DNA from: Candidatus Aenigmatarchaeota archaeon | GTDB taxonomy: Archaea > Aenigmatarchaeota > Aenigmatarchaeia > QMZP01 | Length of the DNA: 11,968 nucleotides | Reading direction: 5' to 3' | NCBI GenBank assembly: GCA_016202785.1 | Contig: JACQOC010000050.1 | Location: 1-11,968, forward strand | Shown: positions 1 to 6,144 of the stretch, piece after piece | Layout of the letters: the number at the start of each line of letters is the position of its first letter | Position numbering within the stretch: position 1 is the stretch's first letter | The notes under the pieces: model-generated | Database searches by the model: none | Seen by the model: only the letters and a program-made list of their open reading frames with translations | What the model was told of the DNA's origin: nothing | Program-made: the position numbers and the translations under genes

Positions 1-1223
1 GCCTGCAGCTGCCGGGCCAATAGCGTGGCCTGCTTTATGTCGCGCGTCCAGACGCTTGCCCCAAGGCCATATTGCGTATCGTTGGCCAGCTTTATCGACT
101 CGGCAACGTTGGGCGACGGCATGACCGGCAGCACCGGGCCAAACGTCTCTTCGTCCCAAACCGGCATGCCCGGTTTCACGCCGGCCAGCAACGTCGGCTG
201 GTAGAAAAAGCCCTTGCCCTTCATCCGGCCGCCGCCGTGCCGCAGCCTGGCGCCTTGCTGCACCGATTGTTTCACTTGCCGGTCTAGGTCCTCGACCATG
301 CTTTGTTTGGCCAGCGGGCCGACTTGCGTTTGCTTGTCCAGCGGGTCGCCGACCTGCAGCCTGGCCATAATTGCCTGCACTTCCTGGGTAAAGGCCTGCT
401 CGACCTTGGCCGCGACAATGAAGCGTTTGGCCGCAATGCAGCTCTGGCCGCCATTTGCATTCCGCGCTTCGATCGCCCTTGAGCTTGCCAGCTTGAGGTC
501 CGCGTCTTCCAGCACGATGAACGGGTCGGAACCGCCAAGCTCCAGCACCGCTTTCTTCAGGTGCCGGCCGGCCTGCTGGCCGACGGCCATGCCGGCCTGG
601 GTGCTGCCGGTGAAGCTGACCGCCGCTATGGCCCGATGGCCGATCAGTTCTAGGGCGCCATCGGCATCCAACAGCAGCGTGCGGAACACATTGTCAGGAA
701 AGCCGGCAGCCTCAACAGCCTGTTCAATATCGAGCGCACACCTTGGCACGTTGCTGGCGTGCTTGAGCAGGACCGTGTTGCCGGCCAGCAAAGCCGGTAT
801 GGCGCAGCGCAGCACCTGCCAGAACGGGAAGTTCCAGGGCATGATGCACAGTATGGCGCCCAATGGTTCGTAGCTGACGCGGCTCTGCTGGTAGCCGGTC
901 TTGACGGCAGCATCCGCCAAAAAGCCCGGCCCATGCGCCGCATAGTAGTCAGCGAGCACCGCGCATTTCTCGATTTCCGCAAGCGCCTGGGTGATCGGCT
1001 TGCCCATCTCGCGCGTGATGGCCTCGGCATATTGCTGTTTTTTTGCCAGCAGCTGCCGGGCCAGCTTGGCCGCCAGCTTGGCCCGTTCCTCGATGCCGGT
1101 GCCGGACCAAGCGCCGCACGCCTGGGCGCAGCGCTGGGCAATCTCGCTTGCCTGCCGGTAACTGATGGCCGGAAAGCGCTCGACCACCTCTTCAGTAGCC
1201 GGGTTGACGGAACGCAGCTGCAT
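1..1223 (-). CDS. NAD(P)-dependent aldehyde dehydrogenase, succinate-semialdehyde dehydrogenase (GabD) type, partial
   Basis: This gene oxidises an aldehyde to an acid with NAD(P). About 407 residues are visible; the C-terminal end (roughly 50 residues by comparison with ~455-aa short GabD proteins) lies beyond the left edge. Reading from the ATG at 1223, the protein opens MQLRSVNPATEE, a typical family N-terminus. It then shows the PWNFPFWQ active-site asparagine motif, the FTGS nucleotide-binding loop, the general base Glu228 in ELGGSDPF, and the catalytic Cys262 in GGQSCIAAKRF. The GQSCIAAKRF form is characteristic of succinate-semialdehyde dehydrogenases. The start lies one base after the stop of the upstream 193-aa gene, so the two are probably co-transcribed. 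A proline dehydrogenase sits about 1.8 kb away, so a pyrroline-5-carboxylate dehydrogenase role is possible, but the motifs favour the semialdehyde type. Family is sure; substrate is not. Confidence 0.93.
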   Translation of the reverse strand, partial: MQLRSVNPATEEVVERFPAISYRQASEIAQRCAQACGAWSGTGIEERAKLAAKLARQLLAKKQQYAEAITREMGKPITQALAEIEKCAVLADYYAAHGPGFLADAAVKTGYQQSRVSYEPLGAILCIMPWNFPFWQVLRCAIPALLAGNTVLLKHASNVPRCALDIEQAVEAAGFPDNVFRTLLLDADGALELIGHRAIAAVSFTGSTQAGMAVGQQAGRHLKKAVLELGGSDPFIVLEDADLKLASSRAIEARNANGGQSCIAAKRFIVAAKVEQAFTQEVQAIMARLQVGDPLDKQTQVGPLAKQSMVEDLDRQVKQSVQQGARLRHGGGRMKGKGFFYQPTLLAGVKPGMPVWDEETFGPVLPVMPSPNVAESIKLANDTQYGLGASVWTRDIKQATLLARQLQ

Positions 1224-1224
1224 G

Positions 1225-1806
1225 CTAGCCGATATACTCTATTTCCTTTTTCAGCTTCTGGTAATGCTTCTCGATCAGGTCGGCGGACAAATAGTTGCTC
1301 AGCATCAGGCCGGTTTCAATCGCCAGCCGGGCCAGGTCCAGGGAATAGAACATGATGACCGCGGTCTGCTTCCGGGAGTCGTCAAGCCGGTCAAGCAACG
1401 GCTTGTAGTCCATCTGCTCGGCAAGGACGTGCTCCAGGCTGCCGGACGGCTGGGCCTCATCCGCACCGTCCTCATCCTCTTCGTCATTGGCCGCGCCGGA
1501 CTCGGCCTGTTCCGTTTCGGCATACTTTTGCCCGATCAGGAAACCGTGGTTGAGATGCAAGCCGACAAAGTCCCTTACTGCCTTCTCCACCGTGCTGTCA
1601 TACTGGTTGACTTTGCGCGTCCAGTCCATGAGAACGGAAACGTGGCTGAGCAGGTTGTTCATGCTCTTCATCACCTTGGCGCGGTATTTCGGCTCCAGGC
1701 AATACTTGAGCACGGTGAGCAGGACCGCTTTCGTTTTCTCGTCCATGTAGGGCGGTATGTCGACTTTTACCGAGCAGGTGACGCCCTTAATGGTATGGAC
1801 GACCAT
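1225..1806 (-). CDS. Conserved-looking hypothetical protein, 193 aa, with acidic linker
   Basis: I do not recognise this protein. The open frame extends further upstream (to 2088), but that part lies antisense to truD. I choose the ATG at 1806, giving MVVHTIKGV, because a good TATA box (1828-1836) sits about 26 nt upstream, as expected for a leaderless message. The protein has a predominantly helical N-terminal half (about residues 25-100). A strongly acidic, low-complexity stretch follows at about 100-122 (rich in Glu, Asp, Ala and Gly, including NDEEDEDGADE), then a helical C-terminal part ending KLKKEIEYIG. There is no signal peptide or membrane segment. It may be a two-lobed helical protein with a flexible linker. 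Its stop is one base before the aldehyde dehydrogenase start, so it is the first gene of that operon. No function can be assigned. Confidence 0.8.
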   Translation of the reverse strand: MVVHTIKGVTCSVKVDIPPYMDEKTKAVLLTVLKYCLEPKYRAKVMKSMNNLLSHVSVLMDWTRKVNQYDSTVEKAVRDFVGLHLNHGFLIGQKYAETEQAESGAANDEEDEDGADEAQPSGSLEHVLAEQMDYKPLLDRLDDSRKQTAVIMFYSLDLARLAIETGLMLSNYLSADLIEKHYQKLKKEIEYIG

Positions 1807-1827
1807 ACTTCTACATGGGGCTGGAAG

Positions 1828-1836
1828 CTTATATTT
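1828..1836. promoter_or_regulatory. Shared TATA box of a divergent promoter (193-aa gene / truD)
   Basis: The minus strand reads AAATATAAG and the plus strand CTTATATTT, so the element resembles the archaeal TATA consensus in both directions. On the minus strand it lies about 26 nt before the ATG at 1806. On the plus strand the predicted transcript start is around 1857, some 27 nt before the first in-frame truD ATG. It is the only clear TATA element in the 78-nt divergent gap, so both genes may depend on it. Confidence 0.6.
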
Positions 1837-1884
1837 GGCCGGCGTGGTTGCTAAAGATGGCGGAAACGTTCCAGGCCAGGAAAG

Positions 1885-2997
1885 ATGCAGTTGGGGGCTG
1901 ACATGCTGGACGGAATTTTCGCGCATTGCCAGTCCAGGGATTTTCTCTGCCAGCTGCAGGAAAGCGCCGGGCCGCGCAAGGAAGTGCAGGTGTTGGGCAG
2001 CAATGGCGGCGTATTGCAGCGCTTTGTCCTGAAAGACCGGCCGGAGGATTTCCAGGTAAGCGAGGAGCTGGAAATTGGCGCTGGCCATCCGGCCGGCGCC
2101 AGCCAGGCATACCTGCGTATCGAGAAGCGCGCCCTATCCACCGACGCGGCAGTGCGCATTCTTTCTGGCCGCCTCGGCGTGCCGCTGAAGGAGATCGGCC
2201 GGGCCGGCCTCAAGGACAAGCAGGCCATTGCCAGCCAGTGGCTGTCGGTGCCTTACCAAGCTGGCCTGGAGCAGCAGCTGGCCAGGCTGGACACGCCCGG
2301 ACTTGCGGTGCTTGAGGTAAGATACGGCACGCAGCCGATCGGGATCGGCATGCATAGTTCCAACTTGTTCCGCATCGTGCTGCGCGCGGTCGAGCCGGAG
2401 TTCAAGGTCCAAGCTGGCGACTTCCACTTTCCGAACTATTACGACACGCAGCGCGCCAAGCTTACCTCTGCCAGCCTGGGCGAACTGCTATATGGTTTGC
2501 AGCAGCGGCAACCTGACGCGATTGGCATTTTTCTCGGGCGCATGGAGCAGTTGCCGTTGCGCCTGCAGAAGGCCGACAGCCAGGTCCGCTGGGCAATGCG
2601 CATCTTGGCGGAGCGCCGGCAGGACGGCGTGCGCGCGTTGCTGGAAAAGTTTTCGATCGCGGACAAGCGGGAATACCTGTCAGCGCTGTCCGGCGTGCTT
2701 TGGAACTTCCAGCTCAGCCAGCTTCTGGTCGGCAGCGGGCCGGAAGTTTTATTGGCGGGCAACGCGCTTGGCACCGTTGTCGTTCCGGCTGGCGTGCAAC
2801 AGTTCCAGGCAAAAACGCTGCGCCAGGCGCAGGTCGGCACCAGCAATCGCTATATAGAGCGGCCGGCGATCGCGGTGGCCAGGATCCGGCACGTGGCCTG
2901 GGCCGGCGCTAACGTTACGCTGGAGCTGACTTTGCCCAAGGGCAGCTATGCCACCATGGCGGTCAAGTGCCTGGCGCTGCGGTCGGTCATGCGCTAG
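1885..2997 (+). CDS. truD: tRNA pseudouridine synthase D (TruD family)
   Basis: TruD isomerises uridine 13 of certain tRNAs to pseudouridine. The family motifs appear in order: LKDRPEDFQVSEE at about 50-61 (motif I); RAGLKDKQAIASQW at about 106-119, with Asp111 as the expected catalytic aspartate; NYYDTQR at 184-190, matching the family NYFGxQRFG; then LWNFQLSQLL; and a C-terminal LPKGSYATMAV segment that closes archaeal TruD proteins. In the third motif the usual FG after QR is replaced by AK. An in-frame stop at 1852-1854 means the start can only be the ATG at 1885 or the one at 1903; residues before about 40 match nothing I know. At 370 aa it is at the short end for archaeal members. Promoter: the shared element at 1828-1836. 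Proline dehydrogenase follows after 30 nt. Confidence 0.92.
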   Translation: MQLGADMLDGIFAHCQSRDFLCQLQESAGPRKEVQVLGSNGGVLQRFVLKDRPEDFQVSEELEIGAGHPAGASQAYLRIEKRALSTDAAVRILSGRLGVPLKEIGRAGLKDKQAIASQWLSVPYQAGLEQQLARLDTPGLAVLEVRYGTQPIGIGMHSSNLFRIVLRAVEPEFKVQAGDFHFPNYYDTQRAKLTSASLGELLYGLQQRQPDAIGIFLGRMEQLPLRLQKADSQVRWAMRILAERRQDGVRALLEKFSIADKREYLSALSGVLWNFQLSQLLVGSGPEVLLAGNALGTVVVPAGVQQFQAKTLRQAQVGTSNRYIERPAIAVARIRHVAWAGANVTLELTLPKGSYATMAVKCLALRSVMR

Positions 2998-2998
2998 G

Positions 2999-3006
2999 AT
3001 TTTAGG
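2999..3006 (+). promoter_or_regulatory. Probable TATA box of proline dehydrogenase gene
   Basis: ATTTTAGG lies immediately after the truD stop and is centred about 26 nt before the ATG at 3028. That is the spacing for a leaderless archaeal transcript. The match to consensus is moderate; read-through from truD is equally possible. Confidence 0.4.
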
Positions 3007-3027
3007 CCGGCCGCCAACATACTTTTA

Positions 3028-3858
3028 ATGCTGTCGCGCATTGCCAGGCGTTGGGTAGCAGGCACGGAATTGGACGGCGCGCTTGGCACCGCCAAGGAAT
3101 TGAACCGCGCTGGCCTGCATGCGCTCATCGACAACCTCGGGGAGCACTACCATGCGCAAGCGCGAGTCCGGCAGGCGGTTGCCGAATACCAGGCTGTGAT
3201 TGCCGCCATTCGGAAGGAAAGGCTGCAAGCGGACTTAACCATCAAGCCGACCCAGCTCGGCGTGCTGCTTGGCCGACAACAGTTCCAGGCTAACCTTGGC
3301 ACGCTGGCAGCGGCAGCTAAGAACGCCAATGTCCGCGTCTGGGTCGACATGGAGGCGCATGATTATCTGGAACCGACGCTGTCCGCAGTCCTGTCACTAC
3401 GCCCCAAGTTTACCAACCTTGCCATTGCCATCCAGGCCATGCTGCGCAGCTCTGAAATGCAGTTGGTCAGCTGCTTGCGCCAGCGGTTAGCGGTGCGGCT
3501 GGTGAAAGGCGCGTATGCGGAGCGGCCGGAAATGGCGTACCAGGAACGACGGGAAATAGACGCCAACTATGCCAAGCTCATGGCCACACTGTTCCGGAGC
3601 AAGGTTTATTTTGCGATCGCCACCCACGACGAGCGGCTGATTGCCAAGGCCAAGGAACTGGCCAACGGGAATGGCAACTTCGAGTTCCAGCTGCTGTACG
3701 GCATGAAAAACCAGCTGCAGCGCCGGCTGGCGGCCGAAGGCTACCAGGTGTCAATCTATTTGCCTTACGGCCGTGACTGGCAGACGTATGTCAAGCGGCG
3801 CATGCGCCAGGCCCGGGACACGCTGAGGCTGCACCACTTCCTATTCAACGGCGGTTAA
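3028..3858 (+). CDS. Proline dehydrogenase (FAD-dependent, monofunctional)
   Basis: This enzyme oxidises L-proline to pyrroline-5-carboxylate with FAD, usually passing electrons to quinone at the membrane. At 276 aa it corresponds to a stand-alone PutA-type barrel. Visible family signatures are TIKPTQLG (71-78), the strand VWVDMEAHDY (104-113), RLVKGAY (157-163, with the flavin-contacting lysine), ATHD (198-201), EFQLLYGM (219-226), and the substrate-binding end YLPYG..W..YVKRR (244-258) with the paired arginines 257 and 258 expected to hold the proline carboxylate. The only plausible start is the ATG at 3028, with a TATA-like box 26 nt upstream. No fused aldehyde dehydrogenase domain is present; the aldehyde dehydrogenase at the left edge is the only local candidate for the second step of proline breakdown. 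Confidence 0.92.
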   Translation: MLSRIARRWVAGTELDGALGTAKELNRAGLHALIDNLGEHYHAQARVRQAVAEYQAVIAAIRKERLQADLTIKPTQLGVLLGRQQFQANLGTLAAAAKNANVRVWVDMEAHDYLEPTLSAVLSLRPKFTNLAIAIQAMLRSSEMQLVSCLRQRLAVRLVKGAYAERPEMAYQERREIDANYAKLMATLFRSKVYFAIATHDERLIAKAKELANGNGNFEFQLLYGMKNQLQRRLAAEGYQVSIYLPYGRDWQTYVKRRMRQARDTLRLHHFLFNGG

Positions 3859-3863
3859 CAAGG

Positions 3864-3871
3864 CATTTATT
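3864..3871 (+). promoter_or_regulatory. TATA box of the PrcB_C-like gene
   Basis: ATTTATTG is centred about 26 nt before the ATG at 3893 but only 17 nt before the ATG at 3884. This favours the downstream start for a leaderless message. Confidence 0.5.
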
Positions 3872-3892
3872 GCCCGACCGCGTATGATAACC

Positions 3893-4720
3893 ATGCGCCG
3901 TTTGTACCTACTGGCCGCAGTTGCCCTAACCGCCATCCTGGCCGTGGCCATGCTTGCCGCTTATTTCCTGCCCGTGGCGCGGCAGGAAAGCCGCAGCTTC
4001 GCTTCCAGCCTGGCCGCCGCGCTCAGCGCGGCCGGCATGGAAGTTCAGGAAGTCGGCACGCTTGCCCTGCCTTACTTTGAACCGCGCGCGAAAGTGCTTG
4101 CGGTCAACGGCCAGGACGTGCAGGTGTTCGAGTATGCCAGCCCGGCGGAAGTGGCAACGGCTGCGGGCCAGGTCGCGCCGGACGGGACAGCTATTGCCGG
4201 CAAGCCCGCTGACTGGCCGGAGCCAGCGCGTTTTTACCGCAAGGGTAACGCCATCGTCCTGTACGTCGGCCGCGATCCGGCGGTCAGGGCCGCGCTGGAA
4301 ACGCAGCTTGGCCAGCCGTTTGCCGCCAGCCCAAGCTTGACCACCTTGGCCAAAGGCGTTGCCTTCAGCGGGCCGGAAGATGCAAGCCTGTACGCCATCA
4401 ACAGCAGCGCTGGCTTGAAAACGGCGTGGGCCCGGGCCAACCAAGGCTATGAGCAGCTGCCAAGCATGCCGACCATCGATTTCACCCAGCAGCAGGTTCT
4501 TGCCGCCTTCCTCGGCCAACGGCCGTCCAGCGGCTATTATGCGGAGATATACAACGTGACTGTTGAAGATGCCGTGACCCGCGTTTACGTCCGGGAAACG
4601 ACGCCCGGCAAGGGCTGCATCGTGTTCCAGTCCCTTACCTACCCATTCCACTTGGCCACAGTTGCCGTTAGCGACAAGCCGGCCGTGTTCACCACTGAAG
4701 CCGTGGCCCGGAATTGCTGA
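3893..4720 (+). CDS. Membrane-anchored two-domain protein with PrcB_C-like C-terminal domain
   Basis: The protein (275 aa from the ATG at 3893; 278 aa from 3884) starts MRRLYLLAAVALTAILAV, a single hydrophobic segment preceded by arginines. It is therefore anchored in the membrane with its bulk outside, or secreted. Residues about 45-140 resemble a domain common in bacterial lipoproteins: a VQVFEYASPAEV strand-helix, a PDGTAI loop, PARFYRKGNAIVLYVG, and a closing LETQLGQPFA. The C-terminal part (about 195-265) has the PrcB_C pattern: a hydrophobic strand, LGQRPSSGYYAEI, a VYVRET strand, then SLTYPFHLATVAV. PrcB is known from the treponemal dentilisin protease complex; whether the domain helps proteolysis here is unknown. 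The promoter position favours the second ATG. The two domain assignments rest on pattern recognition only. Confidence 0.8.
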   Translation: MRRLYLLAAVALTAILAVAMLAAYFLPVARQESRSFASSLAAALSAAGMEVQEVGTLALPYFEPRAKVLAVNGQDVQVFEYASPAEVATAAGQVAPDGTAIAGKPADWPEPARFYRKGNAIVLYVGRDPAVRAALETQLGQPFAASPSLTTLAKGVAFSGPEDASLYAINSSAGLKTAWARANQGYEQLPSMPTIDFTQQQVLAAFLGQRPSSGYYAEIYNVTVEDAVTRVYVRETTPGKGCIVFQSLTYPFHLATVAVSDKPAVFTTEAVARNC

Positions 4721-4779
4721 TTCCAGGCGCAAGGCAGAGCGGCGGCAAGCGGCCCTCGCGGCCCGCCATGCTGGCCCGG

Positions 4780-4788
4780 TTTTTATTC
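4780..4788 (+). promoter_or_regulatory. TATA box of the Cas4-like nuclease gene
   Basis: TTTTTATTC is centred about 24 nt before the ATG at 4808, in an 87-nt spacer that is otherwise G+C-rich. The T-run could also terminate transcription of the preceding gene. Confidence 0.45.
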
Positions 4789-4807
4789 TAGCTCGACAAG
4801 CAGCATT

Positions 4808-5479
4808 ATGGAGCACGTAAAGGTCAACATCTCCGATTTCGCGTCGGCCATCGGCTACTGCCAATTCACTTTGGTAAACAAGTACCATTTGGGCTTAAAA
4901 CCAGCTGAAACTATGCGCATGGTGGCCGGCCGGCGCCTGCACCAAGCGTTGGAAGAGGAGGACCAGCTGGTGGAAAGGGAAGAGGTGACAGCAGAACAGC
5001 TGCTCGACCCGAACTTTGACCTGGACCTGGTGCGCGAGTCGATGAAAGTGGCAGTGGTGCGCGAGAACGGCAACGTGTTTGAGTATGTGGGCAGGACCGA
5101 CCACGTGCTGCGGCGCGCCGGCCGGCTGATCATCGTCGATGACAAAACGGTAACGGGCAACCGCGTGCCGAGCCAGCTGTATCTGGACCGGCTAGTGCAA
5201 CTGGCCGCATACTGCGAGGGCTTCGTGCATACCTATTCGGCGGCAATCGCGTTCAATGCCATCGGCTTCACGGTGGTGCACCGTTCGCCCGCGAACGAGA
5301 TCCTCAAACAGTTCAACGGCGTGTATGACGACACGCTGCGCGCGTTCCTGCAGCAGAACTTCCAGCTGTTCGAGGGCGTCTACAACAAGGCCGTCACGCC
5401 GTCGCACCACAACAACCCCAACAAATGCAGGGCGTGCCGCTACCTGCCGGTGTGCAGTTTCAAGGCGCCCGGCACCTGA
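4808..5479 (+). CDS. Cas4/RecB-like PD-(D/E)XK nuclease with an iron-sulfur cluster
   Basis: This 223-aa protein has the complete layout of a Cas4-like exonuclease. One cysteine near the N-terminus (Cys18) and three near the C-terminus (Cys207, Cys210, Cys216, as CRACRYLPVC) form the expected [4Fe-4S] set. Between them are His45 in GRRLHQALE, Asp98 in GRTDHVL (metal ligand), Asp111-x-Lys113 in IIVDDKTV (the D/E-x-K core), and the Q131-xxx-Y135 motif in QLAAYCEGF. Proteins of this group act on DNA ends in CRISPR spacer acquisition or in general repair. No CRISPR repeats or cas genes are visible here; neighbours are tRNA and replication genes. A repair role is therefore the better guess, by inference. 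The leaderless start at 4808 is supported by a TATA-like box 24 nt upstream. Confidence 0.87.
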   Translation: MEHVKVNISDFASAIGYCQFTLVNKYHLGLKPAETMRMVAGRRLHQALEEEDQLVEREEVTAEQLLDPNFDLDLVRESMKVAVVRENGNVFEYVGRTDHVLRRAGRLIIVDDKTVTGNRVPSQLYLDRLVQLAAYCEGFVHTYSAAIAFNAIGFTVVHRSPANEILKQFNGVYDDTLRAFLQQNFQLFEGVYNKAVTPSHHNNPNKCRACRYLPVCSFKAPGT

Positions 5480-5513
5480 CGCGCCGGCCAAAATCACCAA
5501 GCAAGCCATGCGG

Positions 5514-5521
5514 TTTTTTAA
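5514..5521 (+). promoter_or_regulatory. TATA box of the YbaK-like gene
   Basis: TTTTTTAA is centred about 24 nt before the ATG at 5541. It lies inside the extended reading frame that would start at 5508, so it argues against that upstream start. Confidence 0.45.
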
Positions 5522-5540
5522 GGCGCGGCCGGGAAATGTG

Positions 5541-6005
5541 ATGATGCCTTCGGCCGAACAAATAAGTCAGCAGTTGGCACATTTTGGCATTGCAGCCGAA
5601 ATCATCGAGTTTCCGGTCTCGACCAAGACCAGCCTGCAGGCCGCCGAAGCTCTGGGCTGCAGTGTCGCGCAGATTGCAAAGTCGATTGCCATGCAGGCCG
5701 GCGACGATGCCATCCTGGTGATAGCAAGCGGCGCCAACCGCATCGACAAGCACAAGGTATCCAAGCTCGTCGGCCGCAAGGCCAGCATGATGGAGCCGGC
5801 GAAAGTGCTGGAGGTCACCGGCTTCGCGGTCGGCGCGGTCCCGCCGGTCGGCCACTTGAACAAGATGAAAGTGTTCGTCGACCAGGGCCTGATGGCCTTC
5901 GCGAAAGTCTATGCGGCCGCCGGCACCAGCAGTTCGGTGTTCCCGATCGCCCCGCCGGAGCTGGTCAGGATAACCGCCGGGACGGTGGCGGATGTCAAAG
6001 AATAG
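5541..6005 (+). CDS. YbaK/EbsC-type aminoacyl-tRNA deacylase
   Basis: This family hydrolyses mischarged tRNAs in trans, for example Cys-tRNA(Pro) or Ala-tRNA(Pro). The 154-aa protein matches one complete YbaK domain: EFPVSTKTSLQAAEALGC at about 23-40; IAKSIAM with the conserved active-site Lys47; LVIASGANRID at 59-69; the substrate-pocket loop TGFAVGAVPPVG at 93-104; a VFVDQGL strand; and the AAGTSSSVFPI segment before a helical end. The frame is open further upstream, with an ATG at 5508, but a TATA-like T-run lies between 5508 and 5541 and the family domain begins after MMPSAEQ. I therefore choose 5541. It converges with the mcm cluster, with 8 nt between the two stop codons. Which tRNA it edits cannot be read from the sequence. 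Confidence 0.9.
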   Translation: MMPSAEQISQQLAHFGIAAEIIEFPVSTKTSLQAAEALGCSVAQIAKSIAMQAGDDAILVIASGANRIDKHKVSKLVGRKASMMEPAKVLEVTGFAVGAVPPVGHLNKMKVFVDQGLMAFAKVYAAAGTSSSVFPIAPPELVRITAGTVADVKE

Positions 6006-6013
6006 GTAGAATG

Positions 6014-6142
6014 TCACGTCTTGCGCTTGCGCCGCTTGCGCACCTTGCCGTAGCTGACCACGGTGCGCTTGCGCCGGATCTTCGCTACCTTCGGAATGCC
6101 GAACTCTATCTCGGTTTCCTCGACGCGCTTGTCTCTTGCCAT
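6014..6142 (-). CDS. Very small basic protein, 42 aa, coupled to mcm
   Basis: The ORF starts with ATG two bases after the mcm stop codon, a spacing typical of translational coupling, and ends 8 nt from the convergent ybaK-like stop. The 42-aa product opens MARDKRVEETEIEFGIPKVA, a short mixed-charge segment, and closes with a dense Lys/Arg tail after VVSYGKV (about 12 of the last 20 residues are Lys or Arg). Such a tail suggests nucleic-acid binding, or the look of a small ribosomal or chromatin-associated protein; I do not recognise a family. The AUG start, tight placement and coherent charge pattern favour a real gene, but at this length chance cannot be excluded. Confidence 0.6.
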   Translation of the reverse strand: MARDKRVEETEIEFGIPKVAKIRRKRTVVSYGKVRKRRKRKT

Positions 6143-6144
6143 AG

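Noticed and set aside
2794..3292. Repeated 12-mer acagttccaggc in truD and the proline dehydrogenase gene
   Set aside because: Both copies encode QFQA in frame and the flanks differ; with this codon bias a chance match is adequate.
4721..4807. Possible stem-loop terminator before the nuclease gene
   Set aside because: The spacer is G+C-rich and followed by a T-run, but I could not find convincingly complementary arms; the T-run fits the TATA box of the next gene.
3926..4888. 320-aa minus-strand open frame across the PrcB_C-like gene
   Set aside because: It overlaps the whole of a plausible membrane protein with a promoter and also the start of the nuclease gene; composition is that of a shadow frame.
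3004..4931. Eight-base palindromes GGCCGGCC (about 3004 and 4925)
   Set aside because: GGCC-rich strings occur all over these genes because of codon bias; two copies in 12 kb suggest no function.
3028..6005. Functional link between proline dehydrogenase and the YbaK-type (prolyl-tRNA editing) protein
   Set aside because: The only common point is proline; the genes have separate promoters and the family's tRNA specificity cannot be read here.
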